From Branchiostoma floridae (taxonomy: Eukaryota; Chordata; Leptocardii; Amphioxiformes; Branchiostomatidae): a DNA stretch of 24,594 nt. Positions 9,331-18,365 of the stretch are shown one piece after another; position 1 is the first letter of the stretch; the number at the start of each line of letters is the position of its first letter. The stretch is from positions 33,544,606 to 33,569,199 of the forward strand of contig NC_049980.1 in assembly GCF_000003815.2 (NCBI RefSeq), written 5' to 3'. The notes beneath the pieces were generated by a model. That model was not told the origin of the DNA. It saw only the letters and a list, made by a program, of their open reading frames with translations, and did no database searches. The translations under genes were made by a program, and so were the position numbers.

Positions 9331-10010
9331 TTTTTTTATATTATTTATTACTATTTTTTTATTGAAAAGTACATGAAATAATGCATATAAAAGTATGAGG
9401 ACGAAGTGACAATGGGCTCAAGTTGTATACAACTTATTTTAACGCCGCTACTTGTACATAAATTGAAAATAATATACCCCCGTATTACACAGGTCTATAA
9501 TAAGTAAATGATTAGACAACAATAAACATACAAGAAAGTACAAGAGTGAGCATGAGACAATCTCCTCTACCGGTAGAAAAATAAAACAGAGAATGATACC
9601 TGAACTTAAAAGCGATTTGAAGATATGATGTAATATGGCGTATGGCCGATACGATTTGACAATTTACTTCAGAAGAACAAAAAGGACTTCCACATAAAGT
9701 TAGAATTTGTTTGGCATTGTTTGCAAGGGTATCAAAATCAACTAAATGTTCAAGTAACACAGTAATCTTGCTGATGAAGACTGCGCGCTGGTAATGATAA
9801 GTAGGGTAGTGCAATAGGTAACGTGTAATTGTTTCGTATGGACACCCGCAGCGGCAGGCTGGACTTGAAACAAGACCCTGAGTAAAAAGGCTGTGGTTCA
9901 AGCTGCAGATGCCCATACGTGACATGAGAATGCAGGAGAGTCGAGAACCGAATTAAAAAGATGTGTTCGAAATTGTGAGAAATCAAGCGTACGAAGAGTC
10001 AAGTCCAAAA
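9331..10010 (-). mobile_element. Degenerate non-LTR retrotransposon (LINE) 3' end
   Basis: On the minus strand two overlapping frames (about 9986-9750 and 9925-9512) encode the C-terminal part of a LINE reverse transcriptase polyprotein. RMGICSLNHSLFTQGLVSSP is followed by CRCGCPYETITRYLLHYPTY. This is the post-RT Cys-rich segment of Jockey/CR1-like elements, of the type R.G.S.LN..L.......SP.C.CG..ET..H.LL.CP.Y. Stops and a frame change show it is dead. A 3'UTR-like stretch follows, ending in A-rich sequence with AATAAA-type motifs (plus-strand T-rich 9331-9362). It sits in the intron between the 101-bp and 35-bp exons of the TPR gene, in the same orientation. The exact clade is not resolved. 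Confidence 0.75.
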
Positions 10011-10425
10011 GTGTTTCAACCAGTGAGCTTTGATACATTCCTCCATTTGTACATTGCTCTGCCAATCCTATACTTTTTCATTGTATATCAACAGTACACA
10101 CAAAACTTTAGTTAAAGTGTTGAGTCTTGCAAACTGTACAAGAAGGCCTGAAATCTATTAGATGCTTTGATACATGCATCCGTTTGTATCGGTACATTGC
10201 TGTGCCAAACCTACTCTTCTTAAAACCGTATACATCAGGGAAATGTCAGGTACATATGCATGTCTAGCATGTGCATGTAATAGGTTCAGCTTTGATGCAA
10301 AGCATCCATGTTCAAGTCTTTCTGTTTATGAAACTCCCATTATCAACGAGTCATTTCTACATTAAAACACTCTTATAACACGCGACACCTTGTACAGGAA
10401 ACCATGAAGGGGGAGAGGTACTAAC

Positions 10426-10460
10426 TTTTCATCGTCAGCTCGTGCGGCGTTTTCAGCATT
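10426..10460 (-). CDS. TPR gene, candidate 35-bp micro-exon
   Basis: Tentative exon with donor GAAAA|GTTAGT (10426/10425) and acceptor ACCGCAG|AA (10461/10460). It encodes NAENAARADDE and two bases of the next codon. It is the only visible piece that bridges the phase-0 end of the first exon (10938) and the phase-2 start of the 101-bp exon without a stop. A stronger-looking acceptor (CTTTTTTAG|T, first exon base 10476) would give a 51-bp exon starting in phase 2, which does not fit the upstream donor; an additional unseen exon could reconcile it. Confidence 0.45.
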
Positions 10461-10476
10461 CTGCGGTTTCGGGCCA

Positions 10477-10937
10477 CTAAAAAAGAAAAATAACAGAATG
10501 TCATTCAGAATCACATTCTTCTCTTATCAATAAATACTAACGGTGGTCAAAACCATGAATAAGCACCCGGTGAGCCTTGTCTGTACCTACTTGTATTGTC
10601 GGTGCATTCCGTCATTGATAATGTCGCTAGAGGGCGCAGCTGAGAAGGGAGAGAAGTGGTCCTTCCGGCCACCCACGGCTTGTTCTTGCTGCTTGTGTGC
10701 TGACGTCTTGGACCGACAGGAAGTCATGTACATGGAACACGTTAAAAATGAATGGATGAATGAATTTAATGGCGGATTATAAAAATCAACAGGTTGGCAT
10801 ACCGTGGATATTGCAAACCGAATGCCATACTTCTGACATGTGTGTAGGCAAGTTGAAGGTAGATATTTTCATGCAAACATCATGTTAATGTGATTCTTCT
10901 ATCATGACAGAGGAAAATCCATGCTTAAATAGCTCAC
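10477..10937 (-). other. Intron of the TPR gene
   Basis: Runs from donor AAG|GTGAGC (10938/10937) to the small exon. No repeat or exon is certain here. A plus-strand frame at 10543-10782 has no homology and is not called. Confidence 0.6.
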
Positions 10938-11639
10938 CTTGGCTTTAGTTGTGATCATTTTCTGTCTGATTTTTGCAGTGTGCAGTAAGCGGTGAACAAT
11001 GGCAACTGTTCCCTGCACGTTGTGACACCGCGCCAGTGCCTTGTTGTACAGAGCAGTAGCTCTGGTCAAGTCTCTTGTTTCTCTAGTTTCTGTTCCTCTT
11101 TTCAGGTACACGTCACCAAGACTCTTGATCGCTTCTGTTTCTAACATTAAGTTGTCGTTTACTATTCCCTCTACCATCAACTGTGCGTATCCAACCAGAA
11201 CAGGGTCTGTGTTACCATCGGCAGCCCGTTTCTTGTCCGCGCCTTGAAACTTTCCCGCCACCTTTGCAGGTGTGGTCGTCTCCTTGCCTTCAGGTAGTTG
11301 TTCCTTGGCCTGCGACCCTTTAGGCGACATCCTTTGTAAAAGCCTTTCCGTGTATTCGCATCGGTGTTCTATACCTTCTCCCTGATCCCGATGGTCACAC
11401 CGGACCACAGCAGCGATATAAAGCGCCAGGGCCATGTTGAATTTCCCTACGTCCTTCCCGAGTCTTCCCTTCTCCAAGTTCACATCGCCCAGACTTTTGA
11501 GCAGCTCCACCTCCAGAAACCTGTCCATGTCAGCCATGGCGTCCACCAGGGCACGGAGGTAGCCTATCTCCGCACGGGCTAGTCCGTACCTCCTGCCCTT
11601 CGCGTCCGCCTCACCGAGTTTCTCACAGACCCTCAACAT
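10938..11639 (-). CDS. Nucleotidyltransferase-like/TPR protein, first coding exon
   Basis: 234 codons from ATG at 11639 to a good phase-0 donor AAG|GTGAGC; the frame stops only in the intron. Residues 43-81 (SLGDVNLEKG...ALALYIAAVVRC) and 167-205 (SLGDVYLKRG...ATALYNKALARC) are two copies of an approximately 39-residue helical repeat. The third copy opens the large last exon (RLGDVYVERG...AAALYNASMPR), strong evidence that these exons belong to one gene. Between them is a low-complexity linker rich in Lys, Glu, Pro and Thr (about 105-145). An in-frame TAG lies five codons upstream of the ATG, supporting this start, although the same TTTTCTTAG could also be a 3' splice site for a 5' non-coding exon. 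No signal peptide is visible, so the protein is probably cytosolic. Confidence 0.85.
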
Positions 11640-12103
11640 TGCGACGTGGTGCTAAGAAAAGTCTGTAAACTCCTTACCCCCACGGACGCCGGTCTCCGTG
11701 TTAGGTTTCTGCGCCTGACTTAAACAAAGACAGGTGCCCCACACTGCCCATGGCAACATTACATCATCGGTTAGTTCAATTGTTACTGATTCAATACACC
11801 AAAGTTCCATTGATACTTGTAAACATATCAGGTAACCTCCACACGGGCTAGTTCGTACCTCCTGTCCTTTGTGTTCGCCTCAGGGAGTTTCTCACAGAAC
11901 CTCAACATGGCTAGATCCTACTGTGCTTAGGGAAAGTCACGAAAAGTCCTTGAATCCACGGTACCGGACTTCGTGTTAGCTTTATGCGCTTCTTTTGACC
12001 AAAAACAGGTGTCAGATTGCTCGCGTCAGCATTACGTCATCTGTCAGTTCATAGGTGAAAGTTTCAATACACTACGCAAATAATCAAAACATATCAGGTT
12101 ACC
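11558..12103. repeat. ~272-bp tandem duplication of the TPR gene's first-exon 5' end and flank
   Basis: Unit 1 (11558 to about 11829) and unit 2 (about 11830-12103) match throughout with small differences: ctcacaga[ac]cctcaaca, then caggtgYc, then tca[at]ta..tcatc, then gt..caatacac, and aaacatatcaggt.acc at the end. The unit covers the first ~24 codons of the TPR gene and about 190 bp upstream of its ATG. The duplicate is in the same direction. Confidence 0.88.
11837..11908 (-). pseudogene. Duplicated partial first exon of the TPR gene
   Basis: Starting at ATG 11908 (minus strand) the copy reads MLRFCEKLPEANTKDRRYEL and ARVE, against MLRVCEKLGEADAKGRRYGL and ARAE in the real exon. The frame is intact for 24 codons, then breaks into GTTACCTGA where the duplication ends. 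It is most likely a relic. It could instead act as an alternative 5' exon, because GAG|GTTACC is a usable if weak donor, but no matching transcript evidence is visible. Confidence 0.7.
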
Positions 12104-13340
12104 AGAATAATAGTAATGGGAGTTCGGACACGGTACTTATACGAGCCGTAAGGATTCTTCTGTACATGTCAGCGAGTCAAAACTGTGGATAATGATAGGC
12201 GAATATGTCAAGCTTGAGACTGTATGAGTTGGATTACGTATACGATGTTGTTAGTTCGAGCTGAATGAATCCTGTTACCGCCAAATACTGTGCGTTGGCT
12301 GCAGTGTGATGACATCCGCTGGGGTCAAATAAAAAGGGTTTTTAGAAGACCGAGCAGACAAACTTGGGCTCGTTTTCACAAATTTTGTAATTGTACCTTG
12401 CACTTCAACATCATTAATTCTTCAATTTTCTTGTAAATTACTTTGGCACCCTGCTATTAATTTCGAGGCGTCGCACCTTCTCGCTTTGGGGGTCTTTTAC
12501 TGTGTTCGTAAATCCCCATAAGCAAAATCTGCTAGTTACTCTGTGACTGGAGGGTAACCTCCGTCGACAGAGTATTGTAATCGGTCATGTCTTGAGTGTT
12601 CGCACCTATATATCTCTATGTTCCGTTTGCCACATTCGTATGTGGTTTGGCATGTCGTCTGTACTCAGTTGCGCGATGATGAGTTTTCGCGGTATCTGTT
12701 ATAATCGATGTAATAATTTCAGAAAGCACCCCTATATTTTCGGTATTGATACTATTGTGGAACAGCTTATCTCCAAGCAGATAGGCTGGGTTATGTGATT
12801 GTTTAATCCAAGAACAGCTGTCGCGGTAGAGGAATCCATAAACAGATGTTTGACTCTGGCTAGATTGAACAGATGTTCGTCGTATTACATGTATTACTAT
12901 AACTATTTGTGGTATCCCTGACAATTTTTAATATTTTTCATTTGGTCGTTCTTTTGAGACGCTGATTTTGCTGTTGGTGCGTACAGGATTGTGTTTTACA
13001 TTTGACAGTAAAAGGTACATTAGATTTTAAGTACATTTTTGGTATAAGTCGATGTGATGCATTCTGTATGCGATATAAACACAATGCCACACACAACAGA
13101 AGACAACACAACCAACATAGAAACCATAATTACGTCACAGAGTGACCTACAGAGTGACCTACGGTCACTTGTTTCAAGATTTTAATCATGTAGTCCCCTC
13201 GGAAGTGGAGACGGCGTAAGCAATCTAATTAAGAACAGGTGAAACCAAACTCTGGCTGAAAACAGAACATCTTGGAGGGACATGTCTACAGCCGCTATGC
13301 ATCTCCCCTGATGCCCGCGGCTGATTGATTGATTGAAACC
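12104..13340. other. Gene-free stretch upstream of the TPR gene
   Basis: AT-rich DNA with no supported gene on either strand; the open frames of 68-102 codons look random. A short direct repeat (agagtgacctac twice at 13138-13161) and a gattgattgattg run near 13324 are the only local structures seen. Confidence 0.6.
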
Positions 13341-13429
13341 AAACAGGTGATAATTAGGGATGCCACGTAGGCACATGAGTGTGGATAACACACAGACACG
13401 AGGCAGTTACACACGAACACGGGACAAAG

Positions 13430-13700
13430 ACGCACGTTCGTCACCGAGCGAAAGACGTTGGAGGACGGTAGCACTGTACTGTGCAGCTACCTCGACGCCA
13501 TGGGTATATCACCGCCCCACCCTGATAGAAACGGGGGGGGGGCGATAATAGACCCCCTTCAGGACGCCAAGGTCGCCCCCACCCGAGGGCCTCGACCAAC
13601 TGCCGGTACGAGCAGCGCGCGATGGGAGTCAAACTGCGAGAGCCGCGCCAGAGCCTCCATGGAAAGAAAGGACACACCGTTGGATGTGGCCATGGATTGA
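13430..13700. other. CpG-dense patch of unknown nature
   Basis: Unlike its AT-rich surroundings this stretch has many CG dinucleotides and stays open on both strands (plus 13458-13700, minus 13441-13677). It contains a G-run near 13536 (ggggggggg). Neither predicted peptide is recognisable. It could be part of an old transposable element, an exon of an unseen gene, or a CpG-rich regulatory patch. Confidence 0.4.
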
Positions 13701-13727
13701 ACAGAACAATATCTGGTAGCGGGATAT

Positions 13728-14210
13728 GGGCGGAAATAATTGCCCAATGATTTCAATGTGAATTTGGTACCACGTGTGAAGCATAGGGTGTGGATTGGAC
13801 GGAACATTGAAAATAGTGAAATTTTAGTACACTTCCATTTTGAAAGTGGGACATGGGTGGAATTGAATACCCGGAAATTATTACAAATGTATATCAATTT
13901 TGTACCACGTATGTAACATGGGATGTGAATGGGATGGAACACCGTCCAGTAATTTGAGTTCAAATCTTAAAGAGCTTCCATGTCAATTTAAGCGGGATGT
14001 TAGCGGAAATTAAAGGTTTGCCCGGAAATTTTCATTATGAATTCGGCACCACTTGTGTTACATTGAATGTGGATTCGACTGAACATTGTCCGGTAATTGG
14101 AGTTTAAATCTTTGTGCGATTTCCATTTTGAAGCGGGATGTGGGCTTATTTGATTAATTACCCGGGAATTTTTATATGAATCCGGTACCACGTGTGTAAC
14201 ATAGGAAGCG
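13728..14210 (+). repeat. Degenerate tandem repeat, ~140 bp x ~3.5-4 copies
   Basis: The block 'ggtaccacgtgtg(t)aacat' recurs near 13769, 13902, 14047 and 14186 (spacing about 133, 145 and 139 bp). Each is followed by 'gg.tgtg.atgg.a.gga.ca', 'aat..gagtt.aaat' and 'cttccat.ttgaaagcggga' blocks. The copies are diverged, so this is an old satellite-like array. Minus-strand frames across it (13559-13963, 14000-14224) reflect the repeat and are not called genes. Confidence 0.8.
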
Positions 14211-15200
14211 AAGGATTTTGGCACCCGCGTAATTGGTTATTTCGACTGAGTCATGGCATTGACGAAACTTATTTGTACAACGGGTGTAATTTGGCCACGT
14301 AATTTGTAATGGGGATTAATTAGCATAGAATTCGCAAGCTTGTCAATTGCTAGCAGCAAGCGAGTAGTTAATTTATTTTAGTGGAAGTAGTCGTGCACTC
14401 TGGCGATCAGGTAATAGGTCTGGTGTCTCGGCAAATCTTGGTGTCATTTAAGATCTCGTTCAAGCACTGCCGGCTGGGGTACGATATGGCTCATTGGAGT
14501 TCAAAGTGGAAACGTTTGGGAAAATAAAGTAAGATAAGGTTTGGGAAGAAAGGAAGAAGTAGTAGTGTAGTAATGGAGATTTAGGGTAGGGTTTGGGTAT
14601 AAGGTTAAACCGTTTGGGGGAGAAGGGAAGAATTAGGGGAGAGGGTGAAGGGTAGAGAGAAAATACAGGCTCAGTACTGAGCAGTGACCTCTGACCTCCT
14701 AAACTTTTGACCTGGATCGGATTATGATTTTGATTTATCTGTGTCTTTCATGTATCAGTTGTACTTATATGTTCCGACGTGTATGTCTACTTTTCTCTCT
14801 GTAAGTTTTTATTTTTATTTCCTTGTATGTATATGTGAAACTGGGCCCTATTGAAAAACAGTTTATCGAAGCTGAATAGGCTACCCAGGTGTTTGAAAAA
14901 AAAAAAAAAAAAACAGGACTTGTAAGCAATTGCCCACCCAGCCACCCCTCTTTTCATCGTTACGGTTATCGCTAGGACATACTGGACATACCAGTCTGGT
15001 ACCTGTAAGAAGCGCACACGTGCAGGAAAATGTACATGTACAAAGCATCGCCAAATACGCTCAAAGCAAGGCCAACTGCTGCATCTGCTTGGAGATTAGG
15101 TTCACTCTAGAATCAGAGTATGAAAAGCCTTCGGTGGCTGGTAAACTGCTCTTGATAGTTGACCCCGTGCCAGCGCTCTGGCATGAGACGAACACTTCTC
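14211..15200. other. Gene-free stretch with purine-rich tract and poly(A)
   Basis: About 14500-14680 the plus strand is strongly purine-rich (aag/gga-type, with gtagggtttggg blocks). A poly(A) run of about 19 lies at 14894-14912, possibly the tail of an old retroposed insertion. No gene is supported. Confidence 0.6.
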
Positions 15201-15231
15201 CACATGTTACCACTGGTGTGTTGTGCGCGCC

Positions 15232-15245
15232 GCTACCATGGTAAC
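15232..15245 (+). promoter_or_regulatory. RFX X-box-like palindrome upstream of the MYND gene
   Basis: GCTACC-AT-GGTAAC fits the X-box consensus GTNRCC-N(0-3)-RGYAAC with one mismatch in the first half-site. It is about 150 bp before the ATG of the MYND gene, in a typical promoter position. RFX sites often control ciliary genes in animals. A single short match can arise by chance. Confidence 0.35.
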
Positions 15246-15394
15246 CACGTCTGGCGAGCATCCAGAACTTATGATTCCCACTGAAACTTTGGGAATGTGG
15301 GTATACTTCTTCACCAGTTGCGAGTTTTGCTATGATCAATGCTTTGTGTTTACGTTCTTTCAATCTGATGTAAGTGTAAACTTTGCTGTTCAAG

Positions 15395-16523
15395 ATGGCG
15401 TCTGCCCCTTCTAGTGCTGAAACGGCAGAGGAGGAATCATCAGTGTCCATGACAACACCAAGAGGTACAGTTTCGTCTGCCCAATGCCCAAAATCTCCAC
15501 ATCAAGACCGCCCGTTAACGTTGCAACACGACGACGAGAGAGATGACTGCATGTGTCCGGACTGCATGGACAAGATACGCGGAGTTTCGGAACTGTTGAT
15601 CAAGGCCTTCCACTCCAACACTCAAGATTCCGCGGCTCGTATTGTCACGGTGAAGGCACTGGACAGTTTCAATGACCAACAAAAAGAACGTAGAAAAGAA
15701 GACGTCAAAGGTAAACCAGGTGAAGAAGGTGGAGGTCAAGAACATACGGGGCCCGGGCAGGTTCTGAGAACGTGCACGGATGATGTACTAGTAAGTGACG
15801 ACAGTGAGGACGACAGCGACTGCAGTGACGACTCGGACAGCGAAGAATGCGGCATTCTCTTCCTCCCGACCAAGTACCAAGCCAAGCTCTTCATGTCTTT
15901 CTCCGAGGGGATTGTACGTAGTCTTATGACTCAGCTTCTCAACATTGCCGCAAGTCCCAAACGAAACGAGAGACCGCGTCTCCATCCTAAAGGATTCCCA
16001 AAGCTTGACAACATCGACATCGGTGAGTTGATATACCTCATGACGTACTACGAGCCCGCGGCTCTCAAGGTAGCGGAATTCGTCCCCGACATTCTGCCTT
16101 CCGTCGAAATCTTAATGCTGGAGGCAGTAGGAGCAGAAATCAGAGAGAAGACTCTCAGCGGAGAAAGCCACGCGGCCATGTGTGAAGTCTGCATCAGCGA
16201 ATCCGAGGAAGGTGCCGCCATTGGTAAATCGTATGAACCATCTGACGAAGAATACGACGAACTGTGCTACTACAGTCTGCTTCTGCTGTGCATCAAGAAC
16301 GCCGTGATGACGATCACCCCGGAGGACCTAGCATCCCTAGTTCAGGACAAGAACCAGCTGACTCAGTCCTTAACCGGCCTGATGCACAGCGGCCTGCTCC
16401 CCACCATGTGGACGGTTGTGATGATAAGTCTGTACATAGCAGAGATGGGCGGGGAGCGCTGTGGCGGGATCCTCAGGAACCAGGGTCTGTTGAAATCAAC
16501 GGAGAAACTTCTGCTGATCACAG
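15395..16523 (+). CDS. MYND-finger protein, exon 1 (helical N-terminal region)
   Basis: First coding exon of a 505-residue protein assembled from 15395-16523, 17469-17586, 18057-18209 and 18875-18992. Start is ATG 15395 in a good context (caagATGG); an upstream in-frame TTG at 15383 is not used. Residues 1-45 are Ser/Thr/Glu-rich. CMCPDCMDKIRGVSELLIKA follows (about 50-69), then a charged linker, a very acidic Ser/Asp block (about 130-152), and from about 160 a long run of amphipathic helices (KLFMSFSEGIVRSLMTQLLN...ALKVAEFVPDILPSVEILML...), possibly ARM-like. It ends ATC ACA G|GTGACA, phase 1. I do not recognise a named ortholog; the C-terminal MYND finger is the only assignable domain. Confidence 0.88.
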
Positions 16524-16533
16524 GTGACATTTG

Positions 16534-16960
16534 TTTGTTTGTTTGTTTTATTAGGATCTCCATTAGTGATATATTGTACCACCATTCTTCCTGGAGTCCG
16601 TAACAATTCATATGCAATAAAATGAAACATAAGCAACAAAACCTGTAGAATTTGTTAACAGAATAAGTAACAAAAAACATTGAAATTGATGTTTGATTCT
16701 TGGTGTGGGATTTCACGGTTTGAATGGTGCGAAATACTTGCCGCAAGTATCTCGAGTCGTCCGATGATAAGAAAATATTGATTTATGATTTAATGATTTT
16801 AGATTTATGACCAGAGCTAATCTCAAGCAGATGTCTTTGGGTAAAGATCGCAACTGTCGACCAACAGCTGCTTCACCAATCAATGCATAGTAGATCAGTC
16901 TGTTTAGTTTACCGGGCTCCCATACTCCCCCCTTGGTCGGTGAGGGAAGCATGTGGGAGC
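16534..16960 (-). mobile_element. Non-LTR retrotransposon-like 3' end (minus strand)
   Basis: Read on the minus strand the segment ends with 'actaatggagatcctaataa' and then AACAAACAAACAAAC, the kind of terminus seen in many animal LINEs with short tandem tails. Upstream a 79-codon frame (16952-16713) is open, starting MLPSPTKGGVWEPGKLNRLI, possibly the end of the element's coding part, but I cannot match it to a family. The 5' boundary is uncertain. Confidence 0.5.
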
Positions 16961-17292
16961 TCCTGGTTGATACTCAGGCTAGTTCAAGTACACAGTATCT
17001 GAAATTGACAACCATTGTTTGAACTGCAGCAGTGTATACTAACTGTCTGGCCGATGCGTTTGGAGCATGGCATGTGTTACACGCCTCATACTCGCTGGCG
17101 AATTTCCAAAACATTGACACGACATTTGTGAACCAAATTATTCTTGTTTTGAAAGCAGTTTAATTTGATACTGTACTGTAGATCTAGCTGTTCAACATCT
17201 ACATATTCATATTGTTATTACATAACGTTACACGTTGCAATGTTTATATATTCATTTCTAGTTAGTTAGTTTTAAATGCAAATGGCGAATGT

Positions 17293-17330
17293 GTGTGAAA
17301 GTTTTAAGCGCGTGTGAAAGTTTTAAGCGC
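17293..17330 (+). repeat. Exact 19-bp tandem duplication
   Basis: gtgtgaaagttttaagcgc occurs twice head to tail with no mismatch, indicating a recent event. Confidence 0.95.
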
Positions 17331-17468
17331 AGCAGAAAATTGACTTACCAGAAATCTCAAACAATGTCATACTTTTAGTTTGGTTGGGAATTTTTGTCAC
17401 GTAACACAATAGACGTATGACATACTAGTACCATAGAATGTGCTGTTATAATTATCATTCTTCCACAG

Positions 17469-17586
17469 ATACCTGGAAACAGTGCGCGTTCACGCTGTGT
17501 CTGCGGAAGCATGCTGACCTACTGGTGAAGGCTTTACGTCATCCGGGGTCTGTGGACTTCTTCAAGCAGATGTCACGTGAGGACAG
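17469..17586 (+). CDS. MYND-finger protein, exon 2
   Basis: 118-bp exon with acceptor TTCCACAG and donor GACAG|GTTTGT, entering in phase 1 and leaving in phase 2. It encodes DTWKQCAFTLCLRKHADLLV followed by KALRHPGSVDFFKQMSRED, continuing the alpha-helical, ARM-like part of the protein. The frame runs on from exon 1 without a stop, and both splice sites have consensus cores. Confidence 0.85.
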
Positions 17587-18056
17587 GTTTGTTTCAGTGT
17601 CGGTTTGTTTGGCTGTTTATTTGTTTCTTTACATAACCGGTAAAACGCCGGCGCCTTTAGGCATAATACACCAGTTTTGTACAGTAGGTACAAGCTGCAT
17701 AAGACCGGACTGTAAGGTTTGATCCACTCACACCGAGAAAGATCCCTACTCTTCAACAAGCGTGGTGGGGGTCTTTTAACATGCTCGATGTCACGGGTAG
17801 TTCTCAAATAAGGGACCGCCAGCTTTACGTCCCATCCAAGAACACATCCCCAGCTGAAACTAAATACTAGTACTCATTTTCACCAGAGTTGAGTAACTTA
17901 TTTATTACTTCCCCTCCAAGAGAGCATCCCAACCGAAACTAGGTATGCATCATCAGGCCGGTTTTGAGTGAGAAATGTAAGTGTACGATGCATTTACCAT
18001 GCACACAACATTCTAAGTCCAGAACCCTAACCACAAAACCAGATTACCACTTTTAG
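17587..18056 (+). other. Intron 2 of the MYND gene, with SINE-like repeat
   Basis: Phase-2 intron. It holds repeat copy C (about 17700-17790, extending perhaps to 17990) and is otherwise without structure. Confidence 0.8.
17700..17790 (-). repeat. SINE-like repeat, copy C
   Basis: Reverse-oriented relative of the 3640-3880 element: 'gtttgatccactcacaccgag', 'ccctactcttcaacaagcgtg' and 'gtggg.gtcttttaacatgctcga' match the reverse complement of copy B. Downstream blocks with 'ccaagagagcatccc' recur twice (17836 and 17917), suggesting a longer repeat region. Confidence 0.65.
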
Positions 18057-18209
18057 GTTCCTGCTGAGACACGGACACCAGGAGTGCCTCATGTCAGAGA
18101 CCCTGGATGACGTCACTGATGTCTGTCCGTCCTGGCCAGTCACGTGTTCAGATCCCGGATGTCGGAGGAGTGAGGAGGACGCGGGACCGCCGTTCAGGAG
18201 ATGCGAGAG
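18057..18209 (+). CDS. MYND-finger protein, exon 3 (first half of zinc finger)
   Basis: 153-bp exon with acceptor CACTTTTAG and donor GAGAG|GTCGGT, phase 2 on both sides. It encodes RFLLRHGHQECLMSETLDDV and on to CSDPGCRRSEEDAGPPFRRC-ER. Cys446, Cys451 and Cys465 (numbering in the 505-residue product) supply the first zinc ligands. The spacing of the first pair (C-x4-C) is wider than the usual C-x2-C of MYND fingers. Confidence 0.85.
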
Positions 18210-18343
18210 GTCGGTTTGACTGACGGACGCTTGTGACTTTAGTGTTAAGCTCTATTAAACTGCCATTTTCAAGCATTTCTGTCCTAATGTTTAGATATAC
18301 CAAGGAGCTTTACTAGGCCTCGTGCGGAGAACATTTGTGGACC

Positions 18344-18365
18344 GAGTGAGTGAGTGAGTGAGTGA
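18344..18365 (+). repeat. GAGT microsatellite
   Basis: About five tandem gagt/gtga units. Confidence 0.9.

Larger units (their letters stand above)
16524..17468 (+). other. Intron 1 of the MYND gene
   Basis: Phase-1 intron from GTGACA to TTCTTCCACAG. It contains the LINE-like 3' end at 16534-16960 and an exact 19-bp tandem duplication (gtgtgaaagttttaagcgc) at 17293-17330. Confidence 0.85.

Noticed and set aside
13559-14224. Minus-strand frames of 74-134 codons with repeated 'RGTKF' and 'IHIPC' motifs
   Set aside because: The repetition comes from the ~140-bp tandem repeat, and copies are interrupted by stops and frame shifts.
15383-15394. Start of the MYND protein at TTG 15383
   Set aside because: TTG is not a usual eukaryotic start; ATG 15395 has a better context four codons on.
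15061-15450. Minus-strand 129-codon frame over the MYND promoter and start
   Set aside because: Antisense to the real first exon and promoter; the peptide has no recognisable domain.
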